64,000 nt of DNA. Source: Melitaea cinxia. Lineage: Eukaryota; Arthropoda; Insecta; Lepidoptera; Nymphalidae. The stretch spans positions 9,775,289 through 9,839,288 of the forward strand of contig NC_059395.1 of assembly GCF_905220565.1 (NCBI RefSeq), given 5' to 3'. The position numbers and the translations under genes are program-made. How positions within the stretch are numbered: position 1 is the first letter of the stretch; every line of letters begins with the position of its first letter. The notes beneath the pieces are model-generated. The model did not search any database. It worked only from the letters and a program-made list of their open reading frames with translations, and was not told where the DNA came from. Below are positions 22,196 to 33,962 of this stretch, piece by piece.

Positions 22196-22631
22196 GTGCG
22201 CAGGCCCTAAAGATGCTTGTTCTGCATCCGCACCGTCTATTTGTTATGAGCTTAAAAATATTTTTTCGTTTTCCTAAAATAAATTAAAATGTAAACTAGT
22301 TTAGCGGTAATTTCTTCAAGCAAATTTAAAGGTAAACAATCTGAGTATCAATATCATATACAAATTATACGAGTATACTTATAATACTAACTTTGTCGTA
22401 ACTGGGTGTAAGCTTACGTACGCGTTCCTCAAAAATAAAGTGCAATGCGTTTTGTAGTAAAACTTTTTTATTTGTTTTACAAAATTATTTTTCTGAGAAG
22501 TCTCTTATGTAAAGATATCAACAGTTTACGGTTTAATTAAATACAATATTATATGTTGTAACAATATATAATTTGTAGTTGTAACAATATATAATTCACA
22601 CGAATATATGGTGTATAAAGTTGTTATTAGA

Positions 22632-22930
22632 TTTTTAACCGACTTCGAAAAAGGAGGAGGTTACTCAATTCGACCCTATATATTATACATATTTTTTATG
22701 TATGTTCGGGGATAACTTCGTCGTTTATGAACCGATTTGATATTTTTTTTTGTTGGAAAGGAGATATCCCAAGTATGGTACCATAATAAGGAAACCAGGA
22801 TCTGATGAAGGAATTCCAGAGAAATCGAGGGAAACCCTCGAAAATCGTAGTGGCGACTAGTGCGTGTGTTAATTTTATTCGTCTACTTACGTTGTATTAC
22901 TTGTCGGTGTAATTGAAGTCGGTTTTTTAA
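22632..22930. mobile_element. MITE family F, copy 1 of a tandem pair
   Basis: Starts 'tttttaaccgacttcg' and ends 'gaagtcggttttttaacc', directly abutting the next copy and sharing its terminal bases. Confidence 0.65.
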
Positions 22931-23701
22931 CCGAATTCCAAAAAAGGAGGAGGTTCTCAATTCGACTGTATTTTTTTTTTAATGTATGTTACATCAGAAC
23001 TTTTGACTGGATGGAGCGATTTCGACAAATTTTCTTTTAATCGAAAGATGGTGTGTGCCAATTGGTCCCATTTAAATTTATTTGAGATCTAATAACCACT
23101 TTTCGAGCTATATCTAATAATGCGTTTTTACTTGACGCTTTTTTCGTCGACCTACGTTGTATTATACCGCATAACTTTCTACTGGATGTACCGATTTTGA
23201 TAATTCTTTTTTTGTTGGAAAGGAGATATCCCTAGTTTAGTACCATGGTAAGGAAACCAGGATTTGATGATGGGATCCTAGAGAAATCGAGGGAAACTCT
23301 TGAAAATTCGCAATAACTTTTTACTGGGTGTACCGATTTTGATAATTCTTTTTTTATTGGAAAGAAGATATCCCAACTTTAGTACCATGATAAGGAAACC
23401 AGGATCTGATGATGGAATCTCAGAGAAATCGAGGGAAACTCTTGAAAATCTGCAATAACTTTTTACTGGGTGTACCGATTTTGATAATTTTTAATTTAAT
23501 CGAAAGCTGATGTTTATCATGTGGTCACATATAAATTTTTTTGAGATCTGATTACTACTTTTTGAGTAATCTTTGATAACGCGTAGTTACTTGACTATTT
23601 TTTCGTCGATCTACGTTGTATTACTCGTCGATGTAATTGAAGTCGGTTTTTTTTCGTTTGCGAGCAAACACAATTATTTCGTTTGCGAGCAAACACAATT
23701 A
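22928..23701. mobile_element. MITE family F, copy 2, longest copy
   Basis: About 770 bp with three internal 'ttttactgggtgtaccgatt' blocks (near 23302, 23458 and a variant at 23190), i.e. internal duplication. The end 'cgtttgcgagcaaacacaat' is present twice (23655-23675, 23680-23700). Confidence 0.7.
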
Positions 23702-23824
23702 TATTAATCCTTTTTAAATTTTTAATATCATGAAATTACTTATGATTTTGTCATTTATTTGTCTGATTTCAGAACTTGTGATCAGTGTGGTGAAGCACAC
23801 ACACTCATAAAGGTATATCTATAA

Positions 23825-24417
23825 TCTATAATATATATAAAAGCGAAAGGTCACTCACTCATCACGAAATCTCCGAAACTATAACACCTATAAACGTGAA
23901 ATTTGACAAGTAGGCTCCTTATAGGACGTAGACATCCGCTAAGAACGGATTTTACGAAATTCGACCCCTAAAGGGGTAAAACGGGGGTTAGAAGTTTGTA
24001 TGAAAGTCCTATGTTTTTGAAGTAAGAAACTTGAAATTTAAAATATATGCTCTATAGATGGTGAGGAGGTGTCGTAATCTATATATATAGGTCACTAACT
24101 CAGTCATCACGAGAACTCAAAATCCATCCAGGTTGGCCAAAGATAAAATTTGGCAGGGAGGTAGATTATAGTTAGCAGACGTGCGCTAAGAACGGATTTT
24201 ACGATATTTCACCGCTAATTGGGGTTGATAGTTTGTATGAAACATACACATTTTATAAAAATAACTATTAAATTATACTATATTGTGCCTTTTAAAAAGT
24301 TACTCACTGTAATAAGCATTTCAAGTGACTGAAATAAAACAATAGTTTGCGTTAAATATCTTAATAGTAATGCATATCTTCATAACCACGCGGACGTAGT
24401 CGCGGGCAACAGTTAGT
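23825..24417 (+). mobile_element. Helitron-like element
   Basis: Starts 'atataaaagcgaaaggtcac', has 'taagaacggattttacg' twice, ends with hairpin 'cacgcggacgtagtcgcgg' and TTAGT (variant of CTAGT) at 24413-24417. Confidence 0.65.
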
Positions 24418-24420
24418 GTA

Positions 24421-24612
24421 TTATAAAACAAAGTTCCCAAAAGTGCATGTGATCGATTCGCTCAAAATCTACTGAACGGATTTTCATGCTCTTCAAGAGG
24501 AATGTTTACGGAACGGCTAAGCCGATTATGATGAGAGCTTCACTGGAAGTTTGCCGGGAAAACTTTGTGACACACTAGTTTCAACGCGGGCGAAGCCGCG
24601 GGCACAGCTAGT
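24421..24612 (+). mobile_element. Helitron-like fragment
   Basis: Ends in 'cgcgggcgaagccgcggg' and CTAGT at 24608-24612, directly after the previous Helitron. Confidence 0.6.
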
Positions 24613-24719
24613 ATACATATATTTATGTAAAATATTGAAATAACTGGTATTTTAAATATGTACATGCAAAATATTGCTATTTTTTTTACACTTATGTGTC
24701 GATATCAAATGTGTCGTGT

Positions 24720-25055
24720 GATGTCGGCCGAGTAAAATAGCAACACCCCCTCTATTTCCATGGGGGTCGTAAAAGGCGACCGAGGGATAAATGTGGATAA
24801 AAATCATCAGGGTCCCGGAGAAGGAAAACTTCATTTGAAACCCGGAATGGGTTTCGCAACATTCGCAGCATAGCTCTAAAATGTAAAAGACTCCTGCAGC
24901 CGAACTGGCTCCACTGTATCGACTCGCCGTTCCTGTGGACCTAGCCAGTGATGTCGAGAGGGTGGCGCAGAGCTTAGGCAACTCTGCGTTTTCCTGAAGA
25001 GTGTCGTAGGCGAAACAGTGTCTGTCTGACATCGGACTAAGGCTAATGATGATGC
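24720..25055 (+). mobile_element. Retroposon family D with RTE-like tail
   Basis: 'gggggtcgtaaaaggcgacc' resembles the family C block 'gggtgtcgtaagaggcgac', and the 3' end is 'ggctaatgatgatg'. No ORF on the sense strand. Confidence 0.5.
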
Positions 25056-25490
25056 AGTATCATCCGGACATACGAGGAAGTTTTACGCCATATGCTGACA
25101 AAACAATGAAACAAAAACAGGCTATTGTATCTCAAAAAGCAGAATTTTTTTATTACAGCTAAACAATTTGGAGGTTTTGAGGGGTATCCATTGTGCAATT
25201 GGAGGTTCATAAATTATCTACCATAAAACACGTTAAAACACCATGAAGTAATTTATTACATTTTAGACGCAAATAATGCTTTGGTAAGTTATTTCATTCA
25301 TTATTACTTAACACGGTAGGTATAACAATAAGTTTTATTTTTTATTTCTAAGAGAAATTGTTAAAGTTGTACCTACTTATTCCATAACTGACATTATTAA
25401 ACACCAATTCTAAACATATCATTCTTATAAGTTATAACATTTGTAAACGAAACTTGAAAATCACCTTTTATTATTTTTTACTAGCTGTGT

Positions 25491-25829
25491 TCGCACTAAA
25501 TAAGTCGCAGACTTCGCTCGCGTATTATTTAAAAAAATATGGTTCAGTTCACAGAGATACAAAATAAATAGGTTTCTAAAATAAGTTGTAGGCTAAGTTA
25601 CTCCTTATTACATCAGCTATCTGTCAGTGAAACTCCCGTCAAAATCGCCAATTCAGAGATTAGCCGGAACAAGCAGATAGACAGAGAGACAGACAAACAG
25701 ACAAAAAATGTTAAAAAAATTATTTTGATTTTTGGTATGTGTACCGTGAATACAACCCATATGCATTTAGTAAGAAGTAATTATTTTAATATTACAAACA
25801 GACACTCCAATTTTATTTATTTGTATAGA
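25491..25829 (-). mobile_element. Non-autonomous Helitron
   Basis: Minus-strand end ACTAG at 25490-25494; 'gagacagacaaacagacaaa' inside; other end 'tttgtatagat' at 25819-25829. Confidence 0.6.
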
Positions 25830-26091
25830 TTATTTGTTTGCATTCAAAAACTCTCAGACTATTTTAAAGTGTTTAATTATAATTAATATATATATTAATT
25901 GATGAAAGAGGCATTTGTCTAACTGTGGAAGATAACCAACAAAAGAACACAATAGATTACTTTTGTAGTAGGTGAGTGACTAATAGTGACACAAAACTAT
26001 TATGCGGCTATTCGCAAGCGAATAACGAATGCATGATTATATAACATTACCACGATGGTTTATAACTGCCTACCTCTCAAAATAAGTGGCT

Positions 26092-26211
26092 AGTCTTTAG
26101 ATTAAGACCCGTCGAAATAATTTTGTAACGAAATTATGCCGATAAACTGTCAAATTTTGAGTTTAGATAAGTTAGGTTTTTTTTTATTCGACGGGTCTTA
26201 ATCTAAAGACT
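26092..26211. mobile_element. 120-bp MITE with perfect 25-bp terminal inverted repeats
   Basis: Positions 26092-26116 (starting AGTCTTTAGATTAAGACC) are the exact complement of 26187-26211. The interior is 70 bp without an ORF. The target duplication could not be fixed. Confidence 0.75.
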
Positions 26212-26995
26212 TACCAAATAAATTAATAATCTAACATAAATAAATTCCTAAATTAAACCAGCAGTCCAAAATTGGCGCATATAAACACCTTTAGCCTTTA
26301 ATATTAATGTTGATATAATAGCATTTTTTATTTCATACTAATTATTTCATATTCTTGAACAACACCGTAGTAAGTACTCGTAGCAATAAATTGAAATGGT
26401 TATGAATGTACCTAAGATAATATTTTGAGTTACAATAATAATGGGTATTATTTGTAACTTTAATTCATCATTCGAGGACATTTTTTCTTCAAGTAAAAAA
26501 TAAATAAATAAAGTGTGTGTGTGTATCAGCTCCCACGCACGACTGGAGTTTATTCCTTCAGATCGACTGTAAATAAGGCTTACTAGTCTATCAAAAATAT
26601 TAATACCACATGGTAAATAAACAAATCCAGTAAGCCAATATCAGTCAGTTTTTTCATACCGCGGGCCTTATATGAAAATGGATTGTTAAGGATACAATAT
26701 ACAATAAAATGAAATAATCTCCAATAAACTCCACTAATTTGTTTAAAACGAAAGTGAATCGAACATCTTATAGATCCAGAAAAGAGGGAGTTTTACTTTT
26801 CAGTTTGTAACTATGGAATTGTTTGCTAGATTATAGCGTTCTAATAAAAGACATTGAAGTACGACTATTTTTTTGGTTATTAATCAACACGAACTGCACA
26901 AGATATAATTAGGTAAATCTACATTTGTTTGTTTAATTCGAGCTTTCTAGCGATTTCATTTAAATAAAGCTAAGCTCTATAAGCTAATAAAGCTA

Positions 26996-27238
26996 TGCTG
27001 TGGTTACGGCATTAAAGAATATAGCCACATTCCCGTGGGTGTCGTAAGAGGCGACTAAGGAATAACACAGGCCGAAGACGGGCAGCAGCGTCTTCGGCGC
27101 GATAAAGCCAGCCCTGCGGTCACCAACCCGCCTGCCCAGCGTGGTGACTATGGGCAAAACACATGAGCTCACGCCATTTTTGACTCGAACTTGTGGAGGC
27201 CTATGTCCACTAGTGGACTGCGATAGGCTGATGTGATG
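26996..27238 (+). mobile_element. SINE-like retroposon family C, second copy
   Basis: 'ctgtggttacggcattaaag', 'ggccgaagacgggcagcagc' and 'gaggcctatgtccactagtg' match 10356-10681; an internal ~80-bp part is missing. Confidence 0.7.
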
Positions 27239-27288
27239 AAGCTCTACCTATCTCTTGTATGCAACGATGTTCTTAAAAAAAATAATTT

Positions 27289-27346
27289 ACAATGTGCATT
27301 GTACATTTACAATGTGCAATTACAATGTGCATATACAATGTGCATG
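27289..27346 (+). repeat. Minisatellite of ~13-bp units
   Basis: Four to five 'tacaatgtgca' units with short spacers. Confidence 0.8.
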
Positions 27347-27644
27347 GTGGTTAGTTTGACACGCTTGGGACATTATGTAAGCGTGATTTATAGTTGCATT
27401 TTAGTGACGTATCTTATCCCGATGGGCTTGTGAGGTCCATTTGAATGTCTTAAATACGAACTGTTTCCTAAACAAGATGTTAGATGCTGACATTGTTCCG
27501 GTTGCATTGTTCGGATCATACTGTCCACAGGGAATACAAGTTTGTTTTTATCAATGGTGTCATACTGGGTTAAGTGACATTTCTGATTGTATTCCATAAA
27601 TTCTGATATTTATCTTTTTCTTTATTATTTTTTTCTTTATTGAT

Positions 27645-27940
27645 TTTTTAGGTACCTCAAAAGGAGAAAACGGAACCTAATACGATCACTTTGTTGTCCG
27701 TCTGACTATCAAGATCCTTTTCCTCAGGAGTAAGTGAAGATATCAAGCTGAAATTTATATCAAATACTCAAATCTACTGTCTCTTGGGGATGTGAAAAAA
27801 TCAACCTTCTAAGTTATTGCAATCAAAATATACAGCCGTTTATGCTGCAAAAGGGAAAGCCCATTTCGGGCCCACAATGGACAACTATCTTAAGGAGACT
27901 TACTTTGTCCAGAAATCTACCATAAAGAGACTTGATTTTT
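27645..27940. mobile_element. MITE family I fragment
   Basis: 'aaaaggagaaaacggaacc', 'cactttgttgtccgtctg' and 'tacagccgtttatgctgc' match the fuller copy at 39815-40200. Confidence 0.65.
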
Positions 27941-28639
27941 GATAACATTTAAATAAGCGCTATTTCAATCAGTAATGTTTCAATAAAAAAGGGAATTTTA
28001 TTGATAAATATAACAAAGTTGAGGTGAAATATTGCCCGAAGATAAAATATCTTTACTATGGTCAATCGATCCGAATATCGATTTATAAACAAATAAAATA
28101 AACTCAGATTAAATAAAAATAACGGGCCGCTGTTGGTAATTATATATAGAATTAACCAAAAGAAAACATTTATAATAGAACCAATGTGTAAGTTTGTTAT
28201 TTTATTCATTAAAGATATTAAAACAATCGTCTATCGATTATTTTTATTTATGTAACCGATTTATCGATTTAATTTTTTTTGACAAGTGGCAACACTGATG
28301 ACTGATATGACATTTTTCAAACTAATGAAATACTATATTACATTACTTGGTCTATGTCAAATTGACACAACTAAAAGCCATTAAGCAAAGAACTGAACTG
28401 TACTTGGTCTATGATTCTGTTGATTGTTCACTTGTTCAGTGTTCGCTTGTTGCTTGTGCTCAGTGAGGATGCGTTTTGTATATTAAAGTAAAAGAAATAA
28501 TTTTGTTATAAGAGATGCAATTGAATTACCTATATTATTGCAATTGCATAGTAGGGAAACGCACGGTATATAAGATAATAATTATTAATGCTCTTAAGAT
28601 TTTAGAACACTCAATTTTTATACGATTTTTTGATGTCCA
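27941..28639. other. No gene recognised
   Basis: AT-rich; the short open frames show no similarity to known proteins. Confidence 0.45.
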
Positions 28640-28790
28640 CATTGGGCCTGAGACACTATGGAGAGTGGGCATTCCCCTTTTCGACACTCGCAAGGGAATC
28701 AAAACCTACAGGGTGCTTCCCTTAAACTCAGAATCTTGAAATTTGGTACGAAGCAACGTCTTATAGCACAGATAAAGGAAAATGGAAAGA
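28640..28790. mobile_element. MITE family I fragment
   Basis: 'cttgaaatttggtacgaagc' and 'gtcttatagcacagataa' occur in the same order in the 39815-40200 copy. Confidence 0.55.
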
Positions 28791-29788
28791 AGAGGAAAAT
28801 ATTTAGCTACATCATATAATAAAAATATTTTTAATAATTATGGTTTGTCGGGAACCTTCGGTGCAAGAGTCATACACAACACATATCATTCTTTTGTTTT
28901 GATGCTAATATACCCGATTATCTTGTATATATATAGAATTTATATTGATAGTTTTGTTTATTTGAGTATAGTAAATAATTTCATTTGAAATATAATAATA
29001 ATAATAGGTACTCTTTATTGTACACCATTATAAGAAACAACAAAATAATAATATAAAAAAGTGTCAATGTTTAACTCTTTTCTGTTAGTTAATTTAAATA
29101 TTTTCAACAGAAGCATTGTTTACTTTTTCTTTTGTTTCTTGCATTGAATTACATCACCTAAGCACGTGTAAACAATAGTATTCATTTCTTTCATGATTTG
29201 TCATTGCGTCCATTCGTTATATATATATATTATTGGAGTTATCAGGGAACTGGACATAAGGTGCCAATCAAAATACCAATTGTAAATTAATGCGACGTTT
29301 CAATCTTATATTAGATCTTCTTCAGGCATCTTTACATGTAGTGTTTAATTGACATCTTCACAATTCTATTGATACTATGCATAATCATATAATACTTTCT
29401 AAATTAAAAAAAAAAATTCAACAATTGACACTTACAATACAACTTAAATTTATCAAGGTAACAATATGTGCATTTTTATATGTTATAAATCCATTTGATT
29501 CTTAAACTTTAACTTTGTTCCAGAATCTGCACACACACCTATTAATCTTTTAGCCATAATAAATAACATTATCAAAGCCATTTTTGATGAAAAAATGTCC
29601 ACTACCCTGATAGCTCCAATAATAAGTATTCATTACATTTATTCCCCGTACGAATTTTTCGAGTCCTTGTGTTCTTATGAAACTCGAACAGTTCTAGGAT
29701 TTTTTAAAATCTTTTCTCATACTTTGTAGAAAGTAGCCGTATATCTAAATATTCTGTGAATTACTAATGCTTGTGAAAAAATACTAGA

Positions 29789-30360
29789 TATATATTTATA
29801 GTACCTGGGTGACCGAGCTAAGCTCTGTATTTTTAGTAAATCATGTTTTTTGGAAATCATATTTAAATACGGATTACATATTGATAAAATATGATAAATA
29901 TTTTTCGATGTTACCGACATAATAATGAATACGAACTGGTTATTGAAAATTATTATTTATTTAATTTAAAATAATTTAGAAAAAAAAAATCGGCCTGTAG
30001 ACAGGGGTGTTGAACCGTGGTCTTTTCAGTCGTTTCCGGCTGGCCGATTTTCCACCTGAGCTATTAATACTTTATTGACAATTGCGAAATTTACCTTTAT
30101 ATTCTAACGATATTTTAGCAATTTTTTCATTGCCTAAAAACAGGGATAAAACGACATTTTCTAAAAATGAATCATAGCTAGATGGATTTACCGCCTCCGA
30201 AACCACCTTTATTTTTTTTATTTTATTCGAAAATTACCGGATTCGGATTTACCGCCTCCGAAACCACCTATATACTAAATTTCATGAAAATTGTTGGAGC
30301 CGTTTCCGAGACTCCGATTATATATATAATATTATTTAAGATATGTCGGCGCGAGACACT
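29789..30360. mobile_element. Repeat family J with a nested tRNA-like sequence
   Basis: 'tacctgggtgaccgagct' at 29802, 'cgacattttctaaaaatgaa' at 30153 and 'ttggagccgtttccgag' at 30292 recur in the copy at 53796-54275. An imperfect duplication of 'ggatttaccgcctccgaaac' is at 30183 and 30244. Confidence 0.6.
29995..30066 (-). repeat. tRNA-like sequence nested in family J
   Basis: On the minus strand TAGCTCAGGTGG is a canonical A box and GGTTCAACACCC resembles a B box. The outer parts pair ('aaatcggcc' / 'ggccgattt'). No clean cloverleaf, so it is probably a SINE head. Confidence 0.45.
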
Positions 30361-31451
30361 CCGATGTAAAAACACGTTTCTACGAGTTTCTTCTCCTTAT
30401 ATATCAACGCGATATTACATTCCATTCATAAATAAACCTGTTTGTTACACCATATAAAACCTATTTTTTTGATATACGAAAATAGATGAAATATAAGACG
30501 AAATGTTCTTATGTCGTTCGATTTTACGAAAAAAGGAACGATGCTTTTATGTTTGGGGCGGTGTGATTGATTATTCTTATTCGAGTCGCCTGACTATTAA
30601 CATTAATATTGTTTCAGTTAGGATTTGTATGCATAGAAATATTGTTATCGAGTGTAACGTAAAGTTATTGTCAAAAGTGTTGTAAAATTAAAGTGATTAT
30701 TTTGCATGCAAAATATTTTCATTATGATACGAATTATCACAACGTAGGTATAGCACGAACATCACTTTATTAAGAAACCTACTCTAGAAGACAATTCTCC
30801 CTTATATATAAATAAATCATATATAACGAGTAGTTATTTCATATTGATTGGTTCTTCATCTTCAAATACAATTTACTTTTATTTTTTATTTTTTAAATAC
30901 CCTGCTTTTTTACCCTGATTTAGCTGTACCCTGCGCGCCTTGTTACGCTCTTTTATTATTATTTTTTTGTTAGTCGCACATCACTTTTCTGCAGATCATG
31001 ACCTAATCAAATGCATAGTTTACGATATCTATAAAGGACATACAGAAAAACATTCATTTTTATATAAGTATATACAATTCAACGTTTTTTCATTACCATC
31101 TTCTATAAAATTAATGAAAATCGGGTAGACTTTAGGTACATTTCTGTTTTATTATACACATATATTAAGATTTCTAAAAACAGTATGAGCAGGGAGATAT
31201 GTTCAATTCTAAATGGTATTAACAAAACAAGACAAAAATGCCACCAATAGTCGTAGAAAAAGTAAATACTGGAACTAATTTTTTTTTACACATTTTGCTA
31301 TTAAAGATGTATCTTATTCCATTTCAATATAGTTAATTTTATCGTTTGTCTTTGTTTTGATTTATTACACAAACATTTTCATTTTTCGAATGAGACCTCA
31401 GTCCGCACTCGGCCGCTGTTGTGAGTGGACGCTATGTCGCCTGTGAGCAGC

Positions 31452-31512
31452 ATAAAAAGCATCGCTGCTCAAACACAAAATATTCGATAAACCAATTTTG
31501 ATACTTGACAAG
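31452..31512 (+). promoter_or_regulatory. Possible TATA promoter and short first exon
   Basis: CATAAAAAG at 31451-31459 is TATA-like; about 60 bp downstream AAG|GTAAGATA (donor at 31513) matches the splice consensus. The upstream 31395-31450 is GC-richer. No coding sequence follows at once, so this is only a candidate. Confidence 0.25.
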
Positions 31513-31761
31513 GTAAGATAATTTTATAATCGCAGTTCTTATTACATTATTTTATTTCTCCGAAAGTACATAGGTAAGAAGTTTCTATATGCCTTATCTT
31601 CTCGGACTTGAGTAAGGCTTAACTAGGTGTGCCAAATTTGGATTCGTTTTGTTAGTTTGTAACACTTTTTGATGTTCGAGAAGGTCTTTTAGAAATGTTT
31701 TTTTAGTGTCTTTGGGAGAAGTTCTGAGCCTTGCCTTCATTGCCATTAATGACTTGTTTAC

Positions 31762-31910
31762 CGCGGAGTTGAATTCAACCCCAGATTATTTATCTACGCA
31801 TATGTCACGATCTCATAAGTTTTGTTCTCTGTAGTCTGCCGCGGAATTGAATTCACACCACAAATTTTGCCTCCGCAGTTTACAGAGGATTTGAATTCAA
31901 CCCCAGATGA
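31762..31910. repeat. Cluster of three 'ccgcgg...ttgaattcaa' motifs
   Basis: GTTGAATTCAAC at 31768, TGAATTCA at 31848 and TTGAATTCAA at 31891, two of them after 'ccgcgga'. A related inverted unit is at 33947-33975. Confidence 0.5.
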
Positions 31911-32691
31911 CTAAATCGTTTCGAAACCATATTTAGCGTTATAGTTTACAGCCGTATTTTAATACATTTAGTATGAAATTGGACACCAATTGGAACAAAC
32001 ATTCATTCGCTCTTCATAGAAATTTAGTAAGATTCAACCGGGCAAAGTCAAAGTCTCTATGTTTGGATCGAGTTTTCTTATTTTGTTTATTAGACTATTG
32101 TGTACATATTATACACCGATGCAAAATGTATTTTGTGCACTTTATGCAAAGTATATTGTGTATTTTATAATGCTATTTGTCGAGGATACATAAAATACTA
32201 AAATATGTATAGTTTACTTTCAAAAAAATATCCTACTTTTTCGCCCTCTTTGGATATTATCGCCTAAAAAATATTGTTTTTAGTTTTATCGTTGCTTTGT
32301 TTATCTTCAATACAAATTTTGATTAGTTTTAGTCTAAGTGAACTATGAAATACAAACCCCGCACCTACGGTAATTGCTTTACAAGGTGTTATTGAAATGT
32401 CGTGATTCGAGCGCTCGCAATCTAGACCACCTATTTTCAAGTATAAAAAATAAACTTTGCTGTATCAGAATATATTTCTTTTGCTGTTAGAGCTAAATAG
32501 ATACTATTGTAAAAGTAGAATAATCGACAAATGTATCATAATATTATACGACATGTTTTTGTACCAAGACCACTCCCCCCCCCCCATGAAACAAGCGCGA
32601 TTTTATAATTGATATACGCACATATACAACACTTTTTATAGATCAAACTAAAGCTTAGCTCAAAAATAATATAAGCATTTTTGTTCTAAGT

Positions 32692-32847
32692 ACTGGAAAA
32701 TCTCAGGACTCCTGGGGATCCTACGAAGGCTTATTGAAGAGAAACTACGTTCATCCGGTTACAGCTTTATTGAGAGACTGACTTACACAAGATTTGTCTT
32801 ACCCTCAAAAACTAATTAATTAAATATAATACACTACCTACATTACA
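32692..32847 (-). repeat. 3' LTR of the mini LTR element
   Basis: 156 bp, identical to 33665-33820. Contains TTTATT (AATAAA on the minus strand) near 32766. Confidence 0.85.
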
Positions 32848-33064
32848 CCTCCACACTTAAACTACTGCACCCTAAACTACGACATTTACCAATATACAAA
32901 TATTTAAAAAGAAACTATCTATAACAAACTTATATCTAACTTATCTCTAACTTACATCTATTACAATCACACTATGCACTTAAACACTATGACGCTAAAT
33001 TAAACAATAAATAAATAAAAACAACTATGTCTACTTAATGATTGCGTATTCTCAAATAACTAAC

Positions 33065-33541
33065 CTAATCAAACTCAAACCCATATCTAACGGGCTTCTT
33101 ACAATTACGGGTGGAACGCTTCACGGGACTCGCGGTAGGTGCGGTCGGTGATCCCTTATTAACAAACGGCGAGTGTGGCGCGCTCACGTTGCGGGTTGGC
33201 GAATCCTTTGTTACAGATGCATCAGTCACCAGCGGTGGTTCCTGACCTCCTACTTCACCACTACCCGCCCCCTCACTATTCCTCGGCGTCGCTACTGTCG
33301 GTGGCTGCTGTTGCTCGACGACATCCTCACTGGCCTCCTCGGGCGTGTTATTAGGATACATTAGACTAGAGCGTCGAAGTCTGCGTCTAATTTGATCGTT
33401 ATGTCTCGTTAGAAGTCGACCGTCCTCACTATTTACTAAATACCTACGCGAACCTTCTTGACTTATAACGGTTCCCTTTAACCATTTGTCCTGACTTCCG
33501 TAGTTCCTAGCCCACACCGCATCGATCTTTCCAACCGCCAT
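33065..33541 (-). CDS. Intact 158-aa ORF: Gypsy-type integrase C-terminal tail only
   Basis: The first ATG (33541) follows a short leader after the 5' LTR. Residues 8-52 hold the W(10)...Y(14)...W(20)xxG(23)...Y(34)xV...G(41)...RHxDQIR (46-52) pattern of the SH3-like C-terminal region of Gypsy/Metaviridae integrases. Residues 55-145 are Pro/Ser/Thr/Glu-rich and disordered. The end KKPVRYGFEFD is a usual Pol terminus. The zinc-finger and DDE catalytic core are absent, so it cannot integrate DNA by itself. It may bind DNA or chromatin, or be a fusion of a short leader with the Pol end left by deletion. No stop or frameshift interrupts it. Confidence 0.75.
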   Translation of the reverse strand: MAVGKIDAVWARNYGSQDKWLKGTVISQEGSRRYLVNSEDGRLLTRHNDQIRRRLRRSSLMYPNNTPEEASEDVVEQQQPPTVATPRNSEGAGSGEVGGQEPPLVTDASVTKDSPTRNVSAPHSPFVNKGSPTAPTASPVKRSTRNCKKPVRYGFEFD

Positions 33542-33664
33542 ATTTTGTGCTCACTGTTCGCAACGCAATAATAAACACCGCACAGTTCCGGCACTTTTAC
33601 ACATATTACAGTCAAACACTGAGTTTATTTAATGTGCACGCGTGATAATCGCTATATCGTCGCC

Positions 33665-33820
33665 ACTGGAAAATCTCAGGACTCCTGGGGATCCTACGAA
33701 GGCTTATTGAAGAGAAACTACGTTCATCCGGTTACAGCTTTATTGAGAGACTGACTTACACAAGATTTGTCTTACCCTCAAAAACTAATTAATTAAATAT
33801 AATACACTACCTACATTACA
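33665..33820 (-). repeat. 5' LTR of the mini LTR element
   Basis: 156 bp; followed in element orientation by TGGCGACGATATAG, a plausible primer-binding site whose tRNA I could not assign. Confidence 0.85.
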
Positions 33821-33946
33821 TAAGTGAAGAAAACTTGTGAGCTATGAGCAGAAAACTAGTCTCAAGCAGCGTGCGCTTATCGAATCATATTACGCGGGAG
33901 ATGCGAGTTCAGAACCGTGCGGGGCGGTGCGGCAGATTGAGTGCTA

Positions 33947-33962
33947 GGGTTGAATTCAACCC
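33947..33962. repeat. Perfect 16-bp palindrome GGGTTGAATTCAACCC
   Basis: Self-complementary over all 16 bases and followed by 'cgcggtagac', the complement of the flank of the unit at 31834. Confidence 0.7.

Larger units (their letters stand above)
32692..33820 (-). mobile_element. 1.13-kb mini LTR retrotransposon (Gypsy-type derivative), minus orientation
   Basis: Two direct 156-bp repeats at 32692-32847 and 33665-33820 are identical over their length as I read them. They are flanked by the 5-bp duplication TAAGT (32687-32691, 33821-33825). In minus orientation the LTR starts TGTAATG, contains AATAAA, and is preceded at the 3' LTR by a purine tract AGTGTGGAGG. The only gene between them is the 158-residue frame 33065-33541. 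No gag, protease, reverse transcriptase or RNase H is present, so it must move with enzymes from a full-length relative. Confidence 0.85.

Noticed and set aside
24652..25032. 126-codon minus-strand frame
   Set aside because: Antisense of a retroposon (family D); no domain seen.
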